Of a stretch of 50,366 nucleotides of DNA, positions 1 to 7,449 are shown one piece after another (the first letter of the stretch is position 1; each line of letters starts with the position of its first letter). The DNA is taken from positions 1-50,366 of the forward strand of contig JAXMAF010000032.1 in assembly GCA_046350555.1 (NCBI GenBank), given 5' to 3'. Source of the stretch: JAXMAF01 sp046350555 (GTDB taxonomy: Bacteria; Planctomycetota; Phycisphaerae; Phycisphaerales; SM1A02). Position numbers and translations under genes: made by a program. The notes under the pieces are model-generated. The model saw only the letters and a program-made list of their open reading frames with translations, did not search any database and was not told the origin of the DNA.

Positions 1-187
1 CCACCGCCGCGACGGGCCGAACTCTCGCGGGGATGCGACTCCCAGCGCGGGACGGGCCGCATGCGCGGAACGCCGATCTCGGGCCAGCGCATCGTTCGAA
101 TCGGCCATCTCTTTGCTCCACTGCGTGCGGGCAGCCGCGTCCAATGCTGCGGACATTCCGCATCTTTTCACCGGTTCATGCTGGCAC
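1..187. other. Window start, no gene recognised
   Basis: I see no supportable coding region before the fasciclin gene. The stretch contains a short direct repeat, gacgggccg, at 11-19 and 51-59. It may hold the end of an upstream gene outside the window, but no frame shows a recognisable protein. Confidence 0.4.
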
Positions 188-215
188 TTGACTTTCCCGC
201 GCCGAAGGTCATAAT
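188..215 (+). promoter_or_regulatory. Sigma70-like promoter for fasciclin gene
   Basis: TTGACT at 188-193 and CATAAT at 210-215 are separated by 16 bases, each hexamer one base from the housekeeping consensus. Transcription would start near 222, about 115 bases before the GTG start of the fasciclin gene. The local sequence is less GC-rich than its surroundings, as is usual for a promoter. Inference from motif only. Confidence 0.5.
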
Positions 216-338
216 CGTTCAACTCGTTCATTCCGTCGACCCGGCAGGAACCGGCTCGATCCGAGGTGATCGATGGCAACGGAGCCCGACGTTCGGGCCA
301 CCAGACGGACACGGACTCAGTCTCAACAGGAGCAACCG

Positions 339-1316
339 GTGAACAAGCTGATGCTGATCGGAACTTCGTGGGCGGCCCTCGCGCTCTCGGCCGCGGCGTG
401 CGGGCAGTCGTCGTGCGCGGGATCGATGACCGAGGCGCCTTCCGCCGCAGCGATGGCGGATGCGCGGCACTCCCAGCCCGCCGCGGACATCGTGGATACC
501 GCCGTCGCCGCAGGGAACTTCACGACCCTCGCCGCGGCCCTCAAGGCGGCTGGACTCGTCGAGACGTTGAAGGGCGAAGGCCCGTTCACGGTGTTCGCGC
601 CGACCGACCAGGCTTTCGCGAAGCTGCCCGCGGGAACTCTCGAGACGCTGCTGAAGCCCGAGAACCGACAGGCGCTGACGTCGATCCTCACCTACCACGT
701 TGTTCCGGGATCCGTGTCGTCGACTCAGGTCATCGGCCTCAAGCACGCCACAACGGTCAACGGACAACGGCTGGCCATCGCGATCGACGGCGGCAAGGTC
801 CGCTTGGATGGAGTGGCGAACGTCATCAAGACGGACATCGAGTGCAAGAACGGTGTCATCCACGTGATCGACGCCGTCGTCCTGCCGGTCGACATGCCCA
901 TTCCGGGGGTGGCGGCGAAGGCGGGCTCCTTCACGACGCTGCTCGCCGCGGTCAAGGCGGCCGGACTGGATGAGGCTCTGTCGGGGAAGGGTCCATTCAC
1001 GGTTTTCGCGCCGACCGATGCGGCCTTCCAGAAGCTGCCAGCCGGAACGGTGGAGAACCTGCTGAAGCCGGAGAACAAGGAACGTCTCGCCGCAATTCTC
1101 AAGTTGCACGTGGTTCCCGGTGCCTCGTATGCCGACCAGGTGGCCACGGCTCCGGAAAGCGGGAAGACGCTGCAAGGTCGGAAGCTCACGATCAAAACGA
1201 AGGATGGCAAGGTCATGGTCGTTTCGGGGACCACGGTGGCGACGGTGACCGCTACCGACATCGAGGCCAGCAACGGAGTGATTCACGTGATCGACACCGT
1301 GCTGCTGCCTGAGTGA
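339..1316 (+). CDS. Fasciclin (FAS1) double-domain lipoprotein
   Basis: The product is a secreted protein with two FAS1 domains in tandem, each with the core pattern GPFTVFAPTDxAFxKLPAG followed by an ILxxHVVPG segment and a closing NGVIHVID strand. FAS1 domains mediate adhesion and are common in planctomycete envelopes. I chose GTG 339 (VNKLMLIG) rather than the ATG at 273 because AGGAG lies at 328-332 with six bases of spacing, and because this start gives a clean signal peptide ending LSAAAC, a plausible lipobox with Cys at about residue 21. The mature protein would be anchored to a membrane. A good promoter lies at 188-215. The next gene, 120 bases downstream, is a light/B12-type regulator, but any control of this gene by it is only a guess. 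Confidence 0.88.
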   Translation: MNKLMLIGTSWAALALSAAACGQSSCAGSMTEAPSAAAMADARHSQPAADIVDTAVAAGNFTTLAAALKAAGLVETLKGEGPFTVFAPTDQAFAKLPAGTLETLLKPENRQALTSILTYHVVPGSVSSTQVIGLKHATTVNGQRLAIAIDGGKVRLDGVANVIKTDIECKNGVIHVIDAVVLPVDMPIPGVAAKAGSFTTLLAAVKAAGLDEALSGKGPFTVFAPTDAAFQKLPAGTVENLLKPENKERLAAILKLHVVPGASYADQVATAPESGKTLQGRKLTIKTKDGKVMVVSGTTVATVTATDIEASNGVIHVIDTVLLPE

Positions 1317-1435
1317 CGCCCGCGATTCGCGCCCGCTCTCGCGCGCACGAACCGCCTCAACCGCGTATCCTCGGCCCCGATCGGCAACGACGGGGCCGAG
1401 GTTCGACCAAGACCACCATCCTCCGAGCCGGGTGC

Positions 1436-2338
1436 GTGAAGCGCCAACCCCAGTCATTCACCAGTCGACAGTTCGCGAAGGCGCTCGGCGTCAGCGAGTC
1501 GTCTGTGAAGCGGTGGGTGGATGACGGATCCATCGCGGCAGCTCGAACCGCCGGGGGACATCGCCGCATTCCCCTCGCCGCTGCGATCGGCTTCATTCGC
1601 AGTCAACGCGCGACGGTCGCCAAGCCAAACCTGCTTTCACTTGAGGCGACGCCCCAAGTTGGCAACGTCGACGAGGCGGCGGCTCAGCAGTTGCACGACG
1701 CACTCGTGCACGATCGCGTCGCCGACGCCAGAGCCATCATCGCCGGGCGATACCTGGGTGGTGCGGACGTCGCATCCATCGCCGACAACCTCATCAGGCC
1801 GGTGCTGCACCAACTGGGCGAGCTTTGGCTTCATGGTCCCGAGGGCATCCTGCTTGAGCATCGCGCCATGGATACATGCGTGCACGCTCTCACGGAGATC
1901 GGGTCGTGGATTCCGGCGCTGCCCGAATCCGCACCGTCGGCGGTGACGGCCGGCGGACCGGGCGATCCCTACCTGCTCCCGCCCATGCTGGCAAGCCTCG
2001 TACTTCGCGAGTGCGGGATTCGCACACGGAATCTCGGCCCCTGCACGCCGCTGGAGACAGTCGGCATCGCCATGTCGCGCTACGGCGCGCGACTATCCAG
2101 CATCAGCATCGGCGCAGCCCCGGAACCGCGCGCCGAGGCGGCTTGGCTCGCTCTCGCGCGCAGCGTCGAGCAGATGGATGGTCGGATCGTTGTGGGCGGG
2201 CGTTGCTCGGGGGCGTTGCCCGCGAAGGTGCGCGAACGTGTGCGGCTGTGCGCATCAATGTCCGAACTTGCCGGGTACGGCACCGGCTGGCTCGAGGGCG
2301 TACGGGGCAGCAGGCGGACACGGGAGCGTCGCTCGTAG
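1436..2338 (+). CDS. CarH/LitR-like regulator with degenerate B12 domain
   Basis: A DNA-binding regulator of about 300 residues with the three-part layout of CarH/LitR photoreceptors. Residues 8-50 form a MerR/excisionase winged helix (SRQFAKALGVSESSVKRWVD, then GGHRRIP). Residues 85-155 form a four-helix bundle that keeps the CarH signature Wx9EH (W131, E141, H142). Residues 172-230 look like the Rossmann B12 domain, including LRECG and LGPCTPL. The axial-ligand motif, normally (E/D)xHxxG, reads DPYLLP, so the histidine is a tyrosine (Y179). I infer a regulator that binds cobalamin differently or not at all. The start is uncertain: GTG 1436 places the HTH near the N-terminus, but the frame is open up to 1313. 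No own promoter was seen. Confidence 0.8.
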   Translation: MKRQPQSFTSRQFAKALGVSESSVKRWVDDGSIAAARTAGGHRRIPLAAAIGFIRSQRATVAKPNLLSLEATPQVGNVDEAAAQQLHDALVHDRVADARAIIAGRYLGGADVASIADNLIRPVLHQLGELWLHGPEGILLEHRAMDTCVHALTEIGSWIPALPESAPSAVTAGGPGDPYLLPPMLASLVLRECGIRTRNLGPCTPLETVGIAMSRYGARLSSISIGAAPEPRAEAAWLALARSVEQMDGRIVVGGRCSGALPAKVRERVRLCASMSELAGYGTGWLEGVRGSRRTRERRS

Positions 2339-2586
2339 ACCCGATCATCGCCCGTTGCCCTTCAAGAACACGGCAGTGAAGCCGCGCCTGCATGGAGGCT
2401 GATGATCCGAGCGCATGCCAACGGCGCAAGCATCTCCATGGCGAGTCCATGCCCATCGCCTGCCACTGCGTCTTGCGCTGCGTCAGGCGGCTCCTTCTCC
2501 CCGAGTCCGGCAACGATCCCGCGAGCCGGCGCCCGTCCCGGCGAAGTCGAGGCAGGACGTTCCGAAGCACTCGGCCACCAGCCGGT

Positions 2587-3543
2587 TCATGCTCGCCTGG
2601 CGCTCACGTCGAGGCTCGTGATGAAGTCGCTGGGCTTCGTGTCCCGGGGCAGGCTCGCGATGATGCGCCGGTAGAGCGGGTCCTCCCAATTGGTCATCGC
2701 GTCGATGTACTGCGGCTTCGAGTCGAGTGCGATGTGTGTGAGCCCCGCCTCGGTGGCCATCCGCCGCGTGTCGTCCACGAGGACTGCCCCTGCAACGCAC
2801 CCGACGAGCGCCTCGACATCGCTCCGCACCGCCTCGGGCAGCGGGCGCAGGAGCGCAAGATCGGAGACCGCGACCCGCCCGCCCGGCTTGAGCACGCGCG
2901 CGATCTCGCGCCACACGCTCGCCTTGTCGGGCGAGAGGTTGATCACGCAGTTGGAGATGACGACATCGACGCTCGCATCCGCGACCGGCAGGTGCTCGAT
3001 CTCGCCGAGGCGGAACTCCACGTTGTCGAGTCCGGATCGCTCGCGGTAGATGGCCAGGTTGCGGCGCGCCTTCGACAGCATCTCAGGCGTCATGTCGACG
3101 CCGATCACGCGACCGGTCGCACCGACCTTCGGGCCGGCGACAAAGCAGTCGAAGCCGCCGCCGGAACCAAGGTCGAGCACGACCTCACCGGGCCGAAGCG
3201 ACGCGATCGCAGTCGGATTGCCGCACGAGAGTCCCATGTTGGCGGCGTCGGGCGTCGCGGCGAGTTCGTCCTTCGAGTAGCCGATCGCCTCGGCGAGCTG
3301 CTCCGGCGAGAACGTCGCGGGGCCGCAGCACCCGCCTCCACCGCAGCAACCGGTTGAACTTGATGCGCCCGCGTCCTTGATGGCCGACCAGGAGCCCGCT
3401 TCCGCGATCTGCGCGTACCCGCTGCGCACCTGCGATCGGACATCGTCGGCAGACGGCGCGTTCGGGGCGGCTGCCGAGGAAGCGCAGCAATCGTCGGAGC
3501 AGCAGGTGCGAGTTGACGCTGAATTCGTTGGGTGAGTGCTCAT
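2587..3543 (-). CDS. arsM: Arsenite S-adenosylmethionine methyltransferase
   Basis: ArsM methylates As(III) with SAM to mono-, di- and trimethylated arsenic. The 318-residue protein has the class I methyltransferase motif LDLGSGGGFDCF, the acidic strand VIGVDMTPEML, and the ArsM signatures SNCVINLSPDK and CVAGAV, which carry arsenite-binding cysteines. The first 70 residues are unusually cysteine-rich (CCSDDCC near residue 14 and CCGGGGCCG further on), a possible extra metalloid-binding region. The ATG overlaps the stop of arsC by four bases (ATGA), so translation is probably coupled. It is the last gene of an arsR-arsC-arsM operon that has no arsenite efflux gene within the window. Confidence 0.92.
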   Translation of the reverse strand: MSTHPTNSASTRTCCSDDCCASSAAAPNAPSADDVRSQVRSGYAQIAEAGSWSAIKDAGASSSTGCCGGGGCCGPATFSPEQLAEAIGYSKDELAATPDAANMGLSCGNPTAIASLRPGEVVLDLGSGGGFDCFVAGPKVGATGRVIGVDMTPEMLSKARRNLAIYRERSGLDNVEFRLGEIEHLPVADASVDVVISNCVINLSPDKASVWREIARVLKPGGRVAVSDLALLRPLPEAVRSDVEALVGCVAGAVLVDDTRRMATEAGLTHIALDSKPQYIDAMTNWEDPLYRRIIASLPRDTKPSDFITSLDVSARRA

Positions 3544-4013
3544 GAGTGGGTAGCCCTTGATGGAGTTGGGTGATTGGTCGCCGCGAGGGCGACGGGAAGT
3601 GTCTCGATGAATCGGCGGATCTCGTCGCGTACGCGGCGATAGTGAAGGAGGGCTTCGTCGTCGGTTGCCGCGCCCGCAGCGAGTCGCGGCGGATCGTCGA
3701 ATCCGACGTGCACGACGCGCGCCGCGCCCGGAAGCGCGGGGCAGGACTCCTGCGCCACGTCGCACACCGTGACGACGACGTCGAACGCGTGGCCGTGGAG
3801 TTCGTCGATGTGCTTGGACCGCTGAGCCGAGATGTCGACGCCCTCTTCGGCCATCGCGCGGACCGCGAGCCGGTTGAGCGCGCTCGGCACGGTTCCCGCC
3901 GAGCACGGCTCGATCGAATCGGGCCAGAGCGCCCGGGCCCAGCCTTCAGCCATCTGGCTGCGGCATGAATTCCCGGTGCAGAGGAAGAGGACTCGAAATC
4001 GTCTACTTTCCAC
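3540..4013 (-). CDS. arsC: Arsenate reductase, LMW phosphatase fold
   Basis: This thioredoxin-type ArsC reduces arsenate to arsenite. Near the N-terminus, LFLCTGNSCRSQMAEG gives the phosphatase P-loop CTGNSCRS with nucleophilic Cys about residue 12. The resolving cysteines lie in TVCDVAQESCP, and VGFDDPP follows as is typical. With GTG 4013 the protein has 157 residues, a normal length. I prefer this GTG to an ATG at 4100, which would lie deep inside arsR and add unrelated sequence. The GTG lies 11 bases inside the end of arsR, and the gene ends in a four-base overlap with arsM, so the three genes are one tightly packed unit. The product feeds ArsM directly. Confidence 0.92.
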   Translation of the reverse strand: MESRRFRVLFLCTGNSCRSQMAEGWARALWPDSIEPCSAGTVPSALNRLAVRAMAEEGVDISAQRSKHIDELHGHAFDVVVTVCDVAQESCPALPGAARVVHVGFDDPPRLAAGAATDDEALLHYRRVRDEIRRFIETLPVALAATNHPTPSRATHS

Positions 4014-4398
4014 GGCAGCATGCTCCGCAGGCGCCGGTGGCGTGATCAGGACAGCACGCCTCGATCGCGTCCGCGAGGCCCCGCAGCGCCTCGACGACAT
4101 CGTGGAACCGCACGCGGTACTGGACGACGCGCCCTTCCTTGACCGAGTCGAGCAGGCCCGCGCGCGCCATCAGCGCCAGGTGCCGCGACACCACGGAAAG
4201 GTCGACCGAGCAGCACTCGGCGACCTCGGTCACCGAGCACGGACGCCCGCACTTGGCCAAGCACGCGATCAGCTTCACCCGCGTCGGATCGCACAGCGCC
4301 TTGAATAGCTCGGGATCGAGGAAGTCGTCGATCGGGCCGCAGCAGCGGGCGGCCTGTTTCGGAGTCGCCGGACGTCTCTTGCTCGTTTGCGTCATCAT
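4003..4398 (-). CDS. arsR: ArsR-family arsenic repressor
   Basis: A 131-residue ArsR/SmtB winged helix (FKALCDPTRVKLIACL, then SVTEVAECCSVDLSVVSRHLALM) that should repress the operon until As(III) binds. Thiols are abundant: CC near residue 18, C in LCDP, AKCGRPC, ECCSVD on the recognition helix, and a C-terminal tail ending CCPDHATGACGACCRGK. The pair in ECCSVD together with nearby Cys is the likely As(III) site. Two adjacent ATGs (4398 and 4395) are possible starts. A TATACT box lies only four bases upstream of the first, so the mRNA may be nearly leaderless. The region upstream is the broken edge of a transposase remnant, discussed separately. Confidence 0.9.
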   Translation of the reverse strand: MMTQTSKRRPATPKQAARCCGPIDDFLDPELFKALCDPTRVKLIACLAKCGRPCSVTEVAECCSVDLSVVSRHLALMARAGLLDSVKEGRVVQYRVRFHDVVEALRGLADAIEACCPDHATGACGACCRGK

Positions 4399-4401
4399 GC
4401 A

Positions 4402-4430
4402 AGTATAGCGGGGATCGCCGAGCCCGGCTC
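4402..4430 (-). promoter_or_regulatory. Putative arsR promoter and operator
   Basis: Read on the minus strand, TATACT (4402-4407) is a good -10 box, four bases from the first arsR ATG. No convincing -35 hexamer is present at the usual distance. An inverted repeat, GAGCC-C-GGCTC (4420-4430), sits where -35 would lie and could be an ArsR operator. Both elements fall inside or at the edge of a transposase remnant that reads in the opposite direction, so chance is a real alternative. Confidence 0.3.
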
Positions 4431-5588
4431 TCGTCGCTGTCGTGGTTCATGAAGGAACTCAAGGAGTGGATCGCCCGGCGGGCCAACCGCGAGGACGGTC
4501 GTCCCGGCGCGTTTTGGGAGGGGCGGTTCTCCAGCGACCGCGTGCTGGACGAGCCGGGGCTGCTCCTGTGCTCGAGCTCCATCGACCTCAACCCGGTGGC
4601 GGCGCGGATGGTCGACGACCCGCTCCGGGCGAGGTACACGTCGGTCGAGGCGCACGCCCGGCGGCTGGACGAACGTGGCCGCGAGCTGTGGAGGCGGATC
4701 GCGGAGGCGCCGGACTCGGACGGGCGCATCGACGCGCCTGCGGAGATCGAGGCGTTCGTCGCCCAGTTCGACGAGACGCTCTTCTCGCCGGCGATGCCGT
4801 CGAGGCGCGGGCCGCACGGGGTGGCGGATGGATGGGAGCTGGCGCAGGCGAACGCCGACATCGCTCCCGGACCGACCGGGCCCATCGTCGCCGACGCGCC
4901 GATCGCGCCGTCGACGACCGGCCCCGATGCGTCGCGAGCGCTCTCGTTGCGTGTGCGGAAACCGAGCCATCCCGGGCGGCGCGCGCCTGCGGTCGCGCTG
5001 GACGAGGTCGGCCAGGGCGACTCCTTCAGGCGGCTGCAGGTGCTCGCGGACATCGCCCGCGACCGCGGCGACGCGAAACGAGAGGCGAAACGAGAGACGA
5101 AACGAGAGACGAAGCGAGAGACGAAACGAGAGGCGAAGGGAAAGGCGAAGGGAAAGGCGAAGCGCGATGCAAGGCGCGGATCGGGCCGTGTTCGGCGCGG
5201 CCGGGACGCCTGCGGAGCAGAGAACGGTTGCGCCGACGTCGATTGGCGGCCGGGCATCCTCGCCATCGCGGCGTCGCTGGCCCGACCGGTCGACCTTGCG
5301 GCGATCTCGCGCATGGCCGTCGCGCTGACGAAGGAGAGTCCCGGACGCGCGATGGAGCTGCTGCGCGCGATGGTGGCGGCGCCGCGAACCTGGGGCAGCG
5401 CCATCGGCGCTCCGTCGAGCCTTGCTGCGCACGCCGTGCGTCGCGGCGTGCGCGCCGTCGTGATGTCGCTACGGCCGGATGTCGTCGGCGTGCGCCGCGC
5501 GAGCGACCGCGCCGTCGAAACCAGACGCAACAACGGCCACTCGGCGGCCCGCGGGCCCCTGCCGCGCGACGATCCGGCGGCAGCCTGA
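4410..5588 (+). pseudogene. 5'-truncated REP-associated tyrosine transposase
   Basis: The reading frame from 4410 (RLSSLSWFM, then KELKEWIARRANRED, FWEGRF, DLNPVAARMVDDPLR) matches the C-terminal half of REP-associated, IS200-like transposases (Y1_Tnp family). The N-terminal catalytic part with the HUH motif and tyrosine is missing. Homology begins abruptly a few bases from the arsR start codon, which marks a deletion or recombination junction. The ATG at 4449 is the first in frame but is not a natural start. The middle holds a 12-nt tandem repeat coding KRETKRETKRE and then KGKAKGKAK. A 41-bp piece of the same gene recurs at 16661-16701, and a ~200-bp repeat follows immediately downstream at 5633. 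Not active in this form. Confidence 0.75.
5073..5156 (+). repeat. 12-nt in-frame tandem repeat, seven units
   Basis: Seven consecutive 12-base units within the transposase remnant: five of the form (g/a)cgaa(a/g)cgagag at 5073-5132 and two gcgaagggaaag at 5133-5156. Each codes four residues of highly basic sequence, so the frame is kept. Confidence 0.9.
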
Positions 5589-5632
5589 GCACGCCGAGCC
5601 GAAGCATCTGCCCATCCATGGCCGTGGCGCCG

Positions 5633-5835
5633 ACCCGACAATCCCGTCGGGATTGCGCATCGCTGCGCGGCGACCGACAGCCACACCCACATGAACCCAT
5701 GCACGGCGCCGACCCGAGGTCCGAACGGCGCGGTTGGCGGCCCTTGGCGAAGGGTGGCGCGTGCGGCGACGTGGGACCATCGCCGCAAACATGCGTGTCC
5801 AAGGTTCCCCGCGTGTCCAAGGTTCCCCAAGGTTC
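5633..5835 (+). repeat. Dispersed repeat, copy A
   Basis: About 200 bases that recur with high identity at 9081-9288. The shared block runs from acccgac.atcccgtcg through gcatcgctgcgcggcgac, cagccacacccacatgaac, gcatgcacggcgcc and cattggcgaagggtggcg-like stretches, ending in iterations of gtgtccaaggtt (5795-5806 and 5813-5824, then a partial one). It starts 45 bases after the transposase remnant, which suggests it is the repeat mobilised by that transposase family. The rest of 5589-5998 contains no gene I recognise. Confidence 0.85.
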
Positions 5836-5998
5836 CCTTCCCTATCGCTGCCGGCGTCCCGCCCGATGCGCGAGACGGCCACGAAGGCGTAGCGCGTCGC
5901 GCGATGGCTCGGCCAGACGTTCCGCTCGCGCCGTCGCCTCCGCTCGTGGAATGGCGTGTCTCGTTGCGTTCACACACTGCGCGACCGATGATGCCACC

Positions 5999-7180
5999 AT
6001 GTCCACCGCACGCCTGGGCGTCCTCCTTCTCGCGACCACACTCGCCTCCCCCGCCTTCGCCCAATGCGGCATCGGCGACTTCGACCAGAACGGCATGGTG
6101 GACGGCGCCGACCTCGGCGTGCTGCTCGGCGCATGGGGCGCCGCCGCGCCGGGAACGCCCGCCGACCTCGACGATGACGGCAAGGTGGACGGGAGCGACC
6201 TCGGGATCATGCTCGGCGCATGGGGCGAGGTCAACGTCCAGGGCGGCGTCTTCCCGAACCAATGGATCTCCGGCGCCCCGCAGTGCGCGTTCGAGCCGCA
6301 GATCCAGGTGCATTGGTACAACCCCGACCTGTGCATCATGCGGCAGTCGCTGTGCACGAACTTCGAGGGGCCTTTCATCACGCTCCTCTTCGGCGCCGAC
6401 AAGGTGCTCATGATGGACACGGGCGCGGGGAACATCCAGATCGCCGCGAAGGTCACCCAGCTCATCAGCGAGTGGTTGGCGGCGCGCGGCCAGCAGTCCA
6501 TCACCCTGATCGTCGCCCATACGCACGGTCACGGCGATCATGTCGCGGGCGACAGCCAGTTCATGGGGCTTCCGAACACGATTGTCGTCGGCAAGAGCCA
6601 GGCGGCGGTGAAGGCGTTCTTCGGCATCGCCAACTGGCCGACGCAGATCGTCACGTACGACCTCGGCGGCGACCGCATCGTCGACATCATTCCGATCCCA
6701 GGGCACCAGAATGCCCACATCGCCTTCTACGACCGCGTCTCGGGCATCCTCTTCACCGGCGACACGCTCTATCCGGGGCGGCTCTACATCAGCGCCTTCA
6801 ACGACTATCTCGCGAGCATCGACCGGCTGGTGGACTTCACCGCCGACAAGCCGGTCTGCTGGGTGCTCGGCACGCACATCGAGATGACCAAGACCCCGGG
6901 CGTGGACTTCCCGATGGGCGCGACCAGCCATCCCAACGAGCACGCGCTCCAGCTCACGCGGGCGCACCTGCTCGAGCTCCAGACGGCGATCCATGCGATG
7001 CAGGGCAACCCGCACTACGAGGTGCATGACGACTTCATCGTCTTCCCGTTGGGTGGGGTTGCGGGTGGGGACAAGGGCGGTGGGAACGCGAACGATGGCG
7101 GCGTCGCCGCCGATCCGAAGTGCTGCGCCCGACCGTCGAGCCTGTTCGACTTCCGGCGGCTGCGCGAAGCGGCGCGGTGA
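5999..7180 (+). CDS. Secreted metallo-beta-lactamase-fold hydrolase with N-terminal dockerin
   Basis: A 393-residue exported protein. Residues 1-21 are a signal peptide ending SPAFA. Residues 27-76 are two dockerin-type calcium-binding repeats (DFDQNGMVDGADLGVLLGAW and DLDDDGKVDGSDLGIMLGAW). A metallo-beta-lactamase domain follows with HTHGHGDH at 174-181, PGHQNAHI, GDTLYPG and a distal His in LGTHIE, enough to bind two metals. The substrate is unknown; lactonase or phosphodiesterase-like activity is possible. In planctomycetes these dockerin repeats are usually C-terminal, so an N-terminal position is unusual. ATG 5999 is chosen because the signal peptide starts there. The gene is convergent with the Fic gene. 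Confidence 0.85.
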   Translation: MSTARLGVLLLATTLASPAFAQCGIGDFDQNGMVDGADLGVLLGAWGAAAPGTPADLDDDGKVDGSDLGIMLGAWGEVNVQGGVFPNQWISGAPQCAFEPQIQVHWYNPDLCIMRQSLCTNFEGPFITLLFGADKVLMMDTGAGNIQIAAKVTQLISEWLAARGQQSITLIVAHTHGHGDHVAGDSQFMGLPNTIVVGKSQAAVKAFFGIANWPTQIVTYDLGGDRIVDIIPIPGHQNAHIAFYDRVSGILFTGDTLYPGRLYISAFNDYLASIDRLVDFTADKPVCWVLGTHIEMTKTPGVDFPMGATSHPNEHALQLTRAHLLELQTAIHAMQGNPHYEVHDDFIVFPLGGVAGGDKGGGNANDGGVAADPKCCARPSSLFDFRRLREAAR

Positions 7181-7320
7181 CGCGCCTGCCGTCTCCTTCA
7201 CGCCTCCGTGCCGCTCGCGCCGATGAACCCCCCGCGCCCTCCGCGCCCGGAGTGCTGCGAACCCATCTCGACCGCCGGATCGCCGCGCTGACGTTGATCG
7301 GCTTCGGCTCCGGATGAGGA

Positions 7321-7407
7321 ACAACCTTGGACACGAACAACCTGTCGAGCAGGGACGGTCTCCTCGCGAGCGGAGGCCGTCCCTACTCGACAGGTTCCGG
7401 AGAAGGT
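7321..7407. terminator. Long hairpin between convergent genes, REP-like
   Basis: Arms of 20 bases at 7339-7358 and 7377-7396 (aacctgtcgag.agggacgg and its complement) pair with a single mismatch around an 18-base loop. It lies between the ends of the hydrolase gene (plus) and the Fic gene (minus), so it could stop transcription from both sides, although there is no T-tract. The adjacent sequence aaccttggacac (7323-7334) is the reverse complement of the gtgtccaaggtt motif in repeats A and B, which ties this hairpin to the same repeat family. Confidence 0.6.
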
Positions 7408-7449
7408 TGCATGCGTGGCCGACGCGAGCCGCTTGTTCGGCACGGCGGC

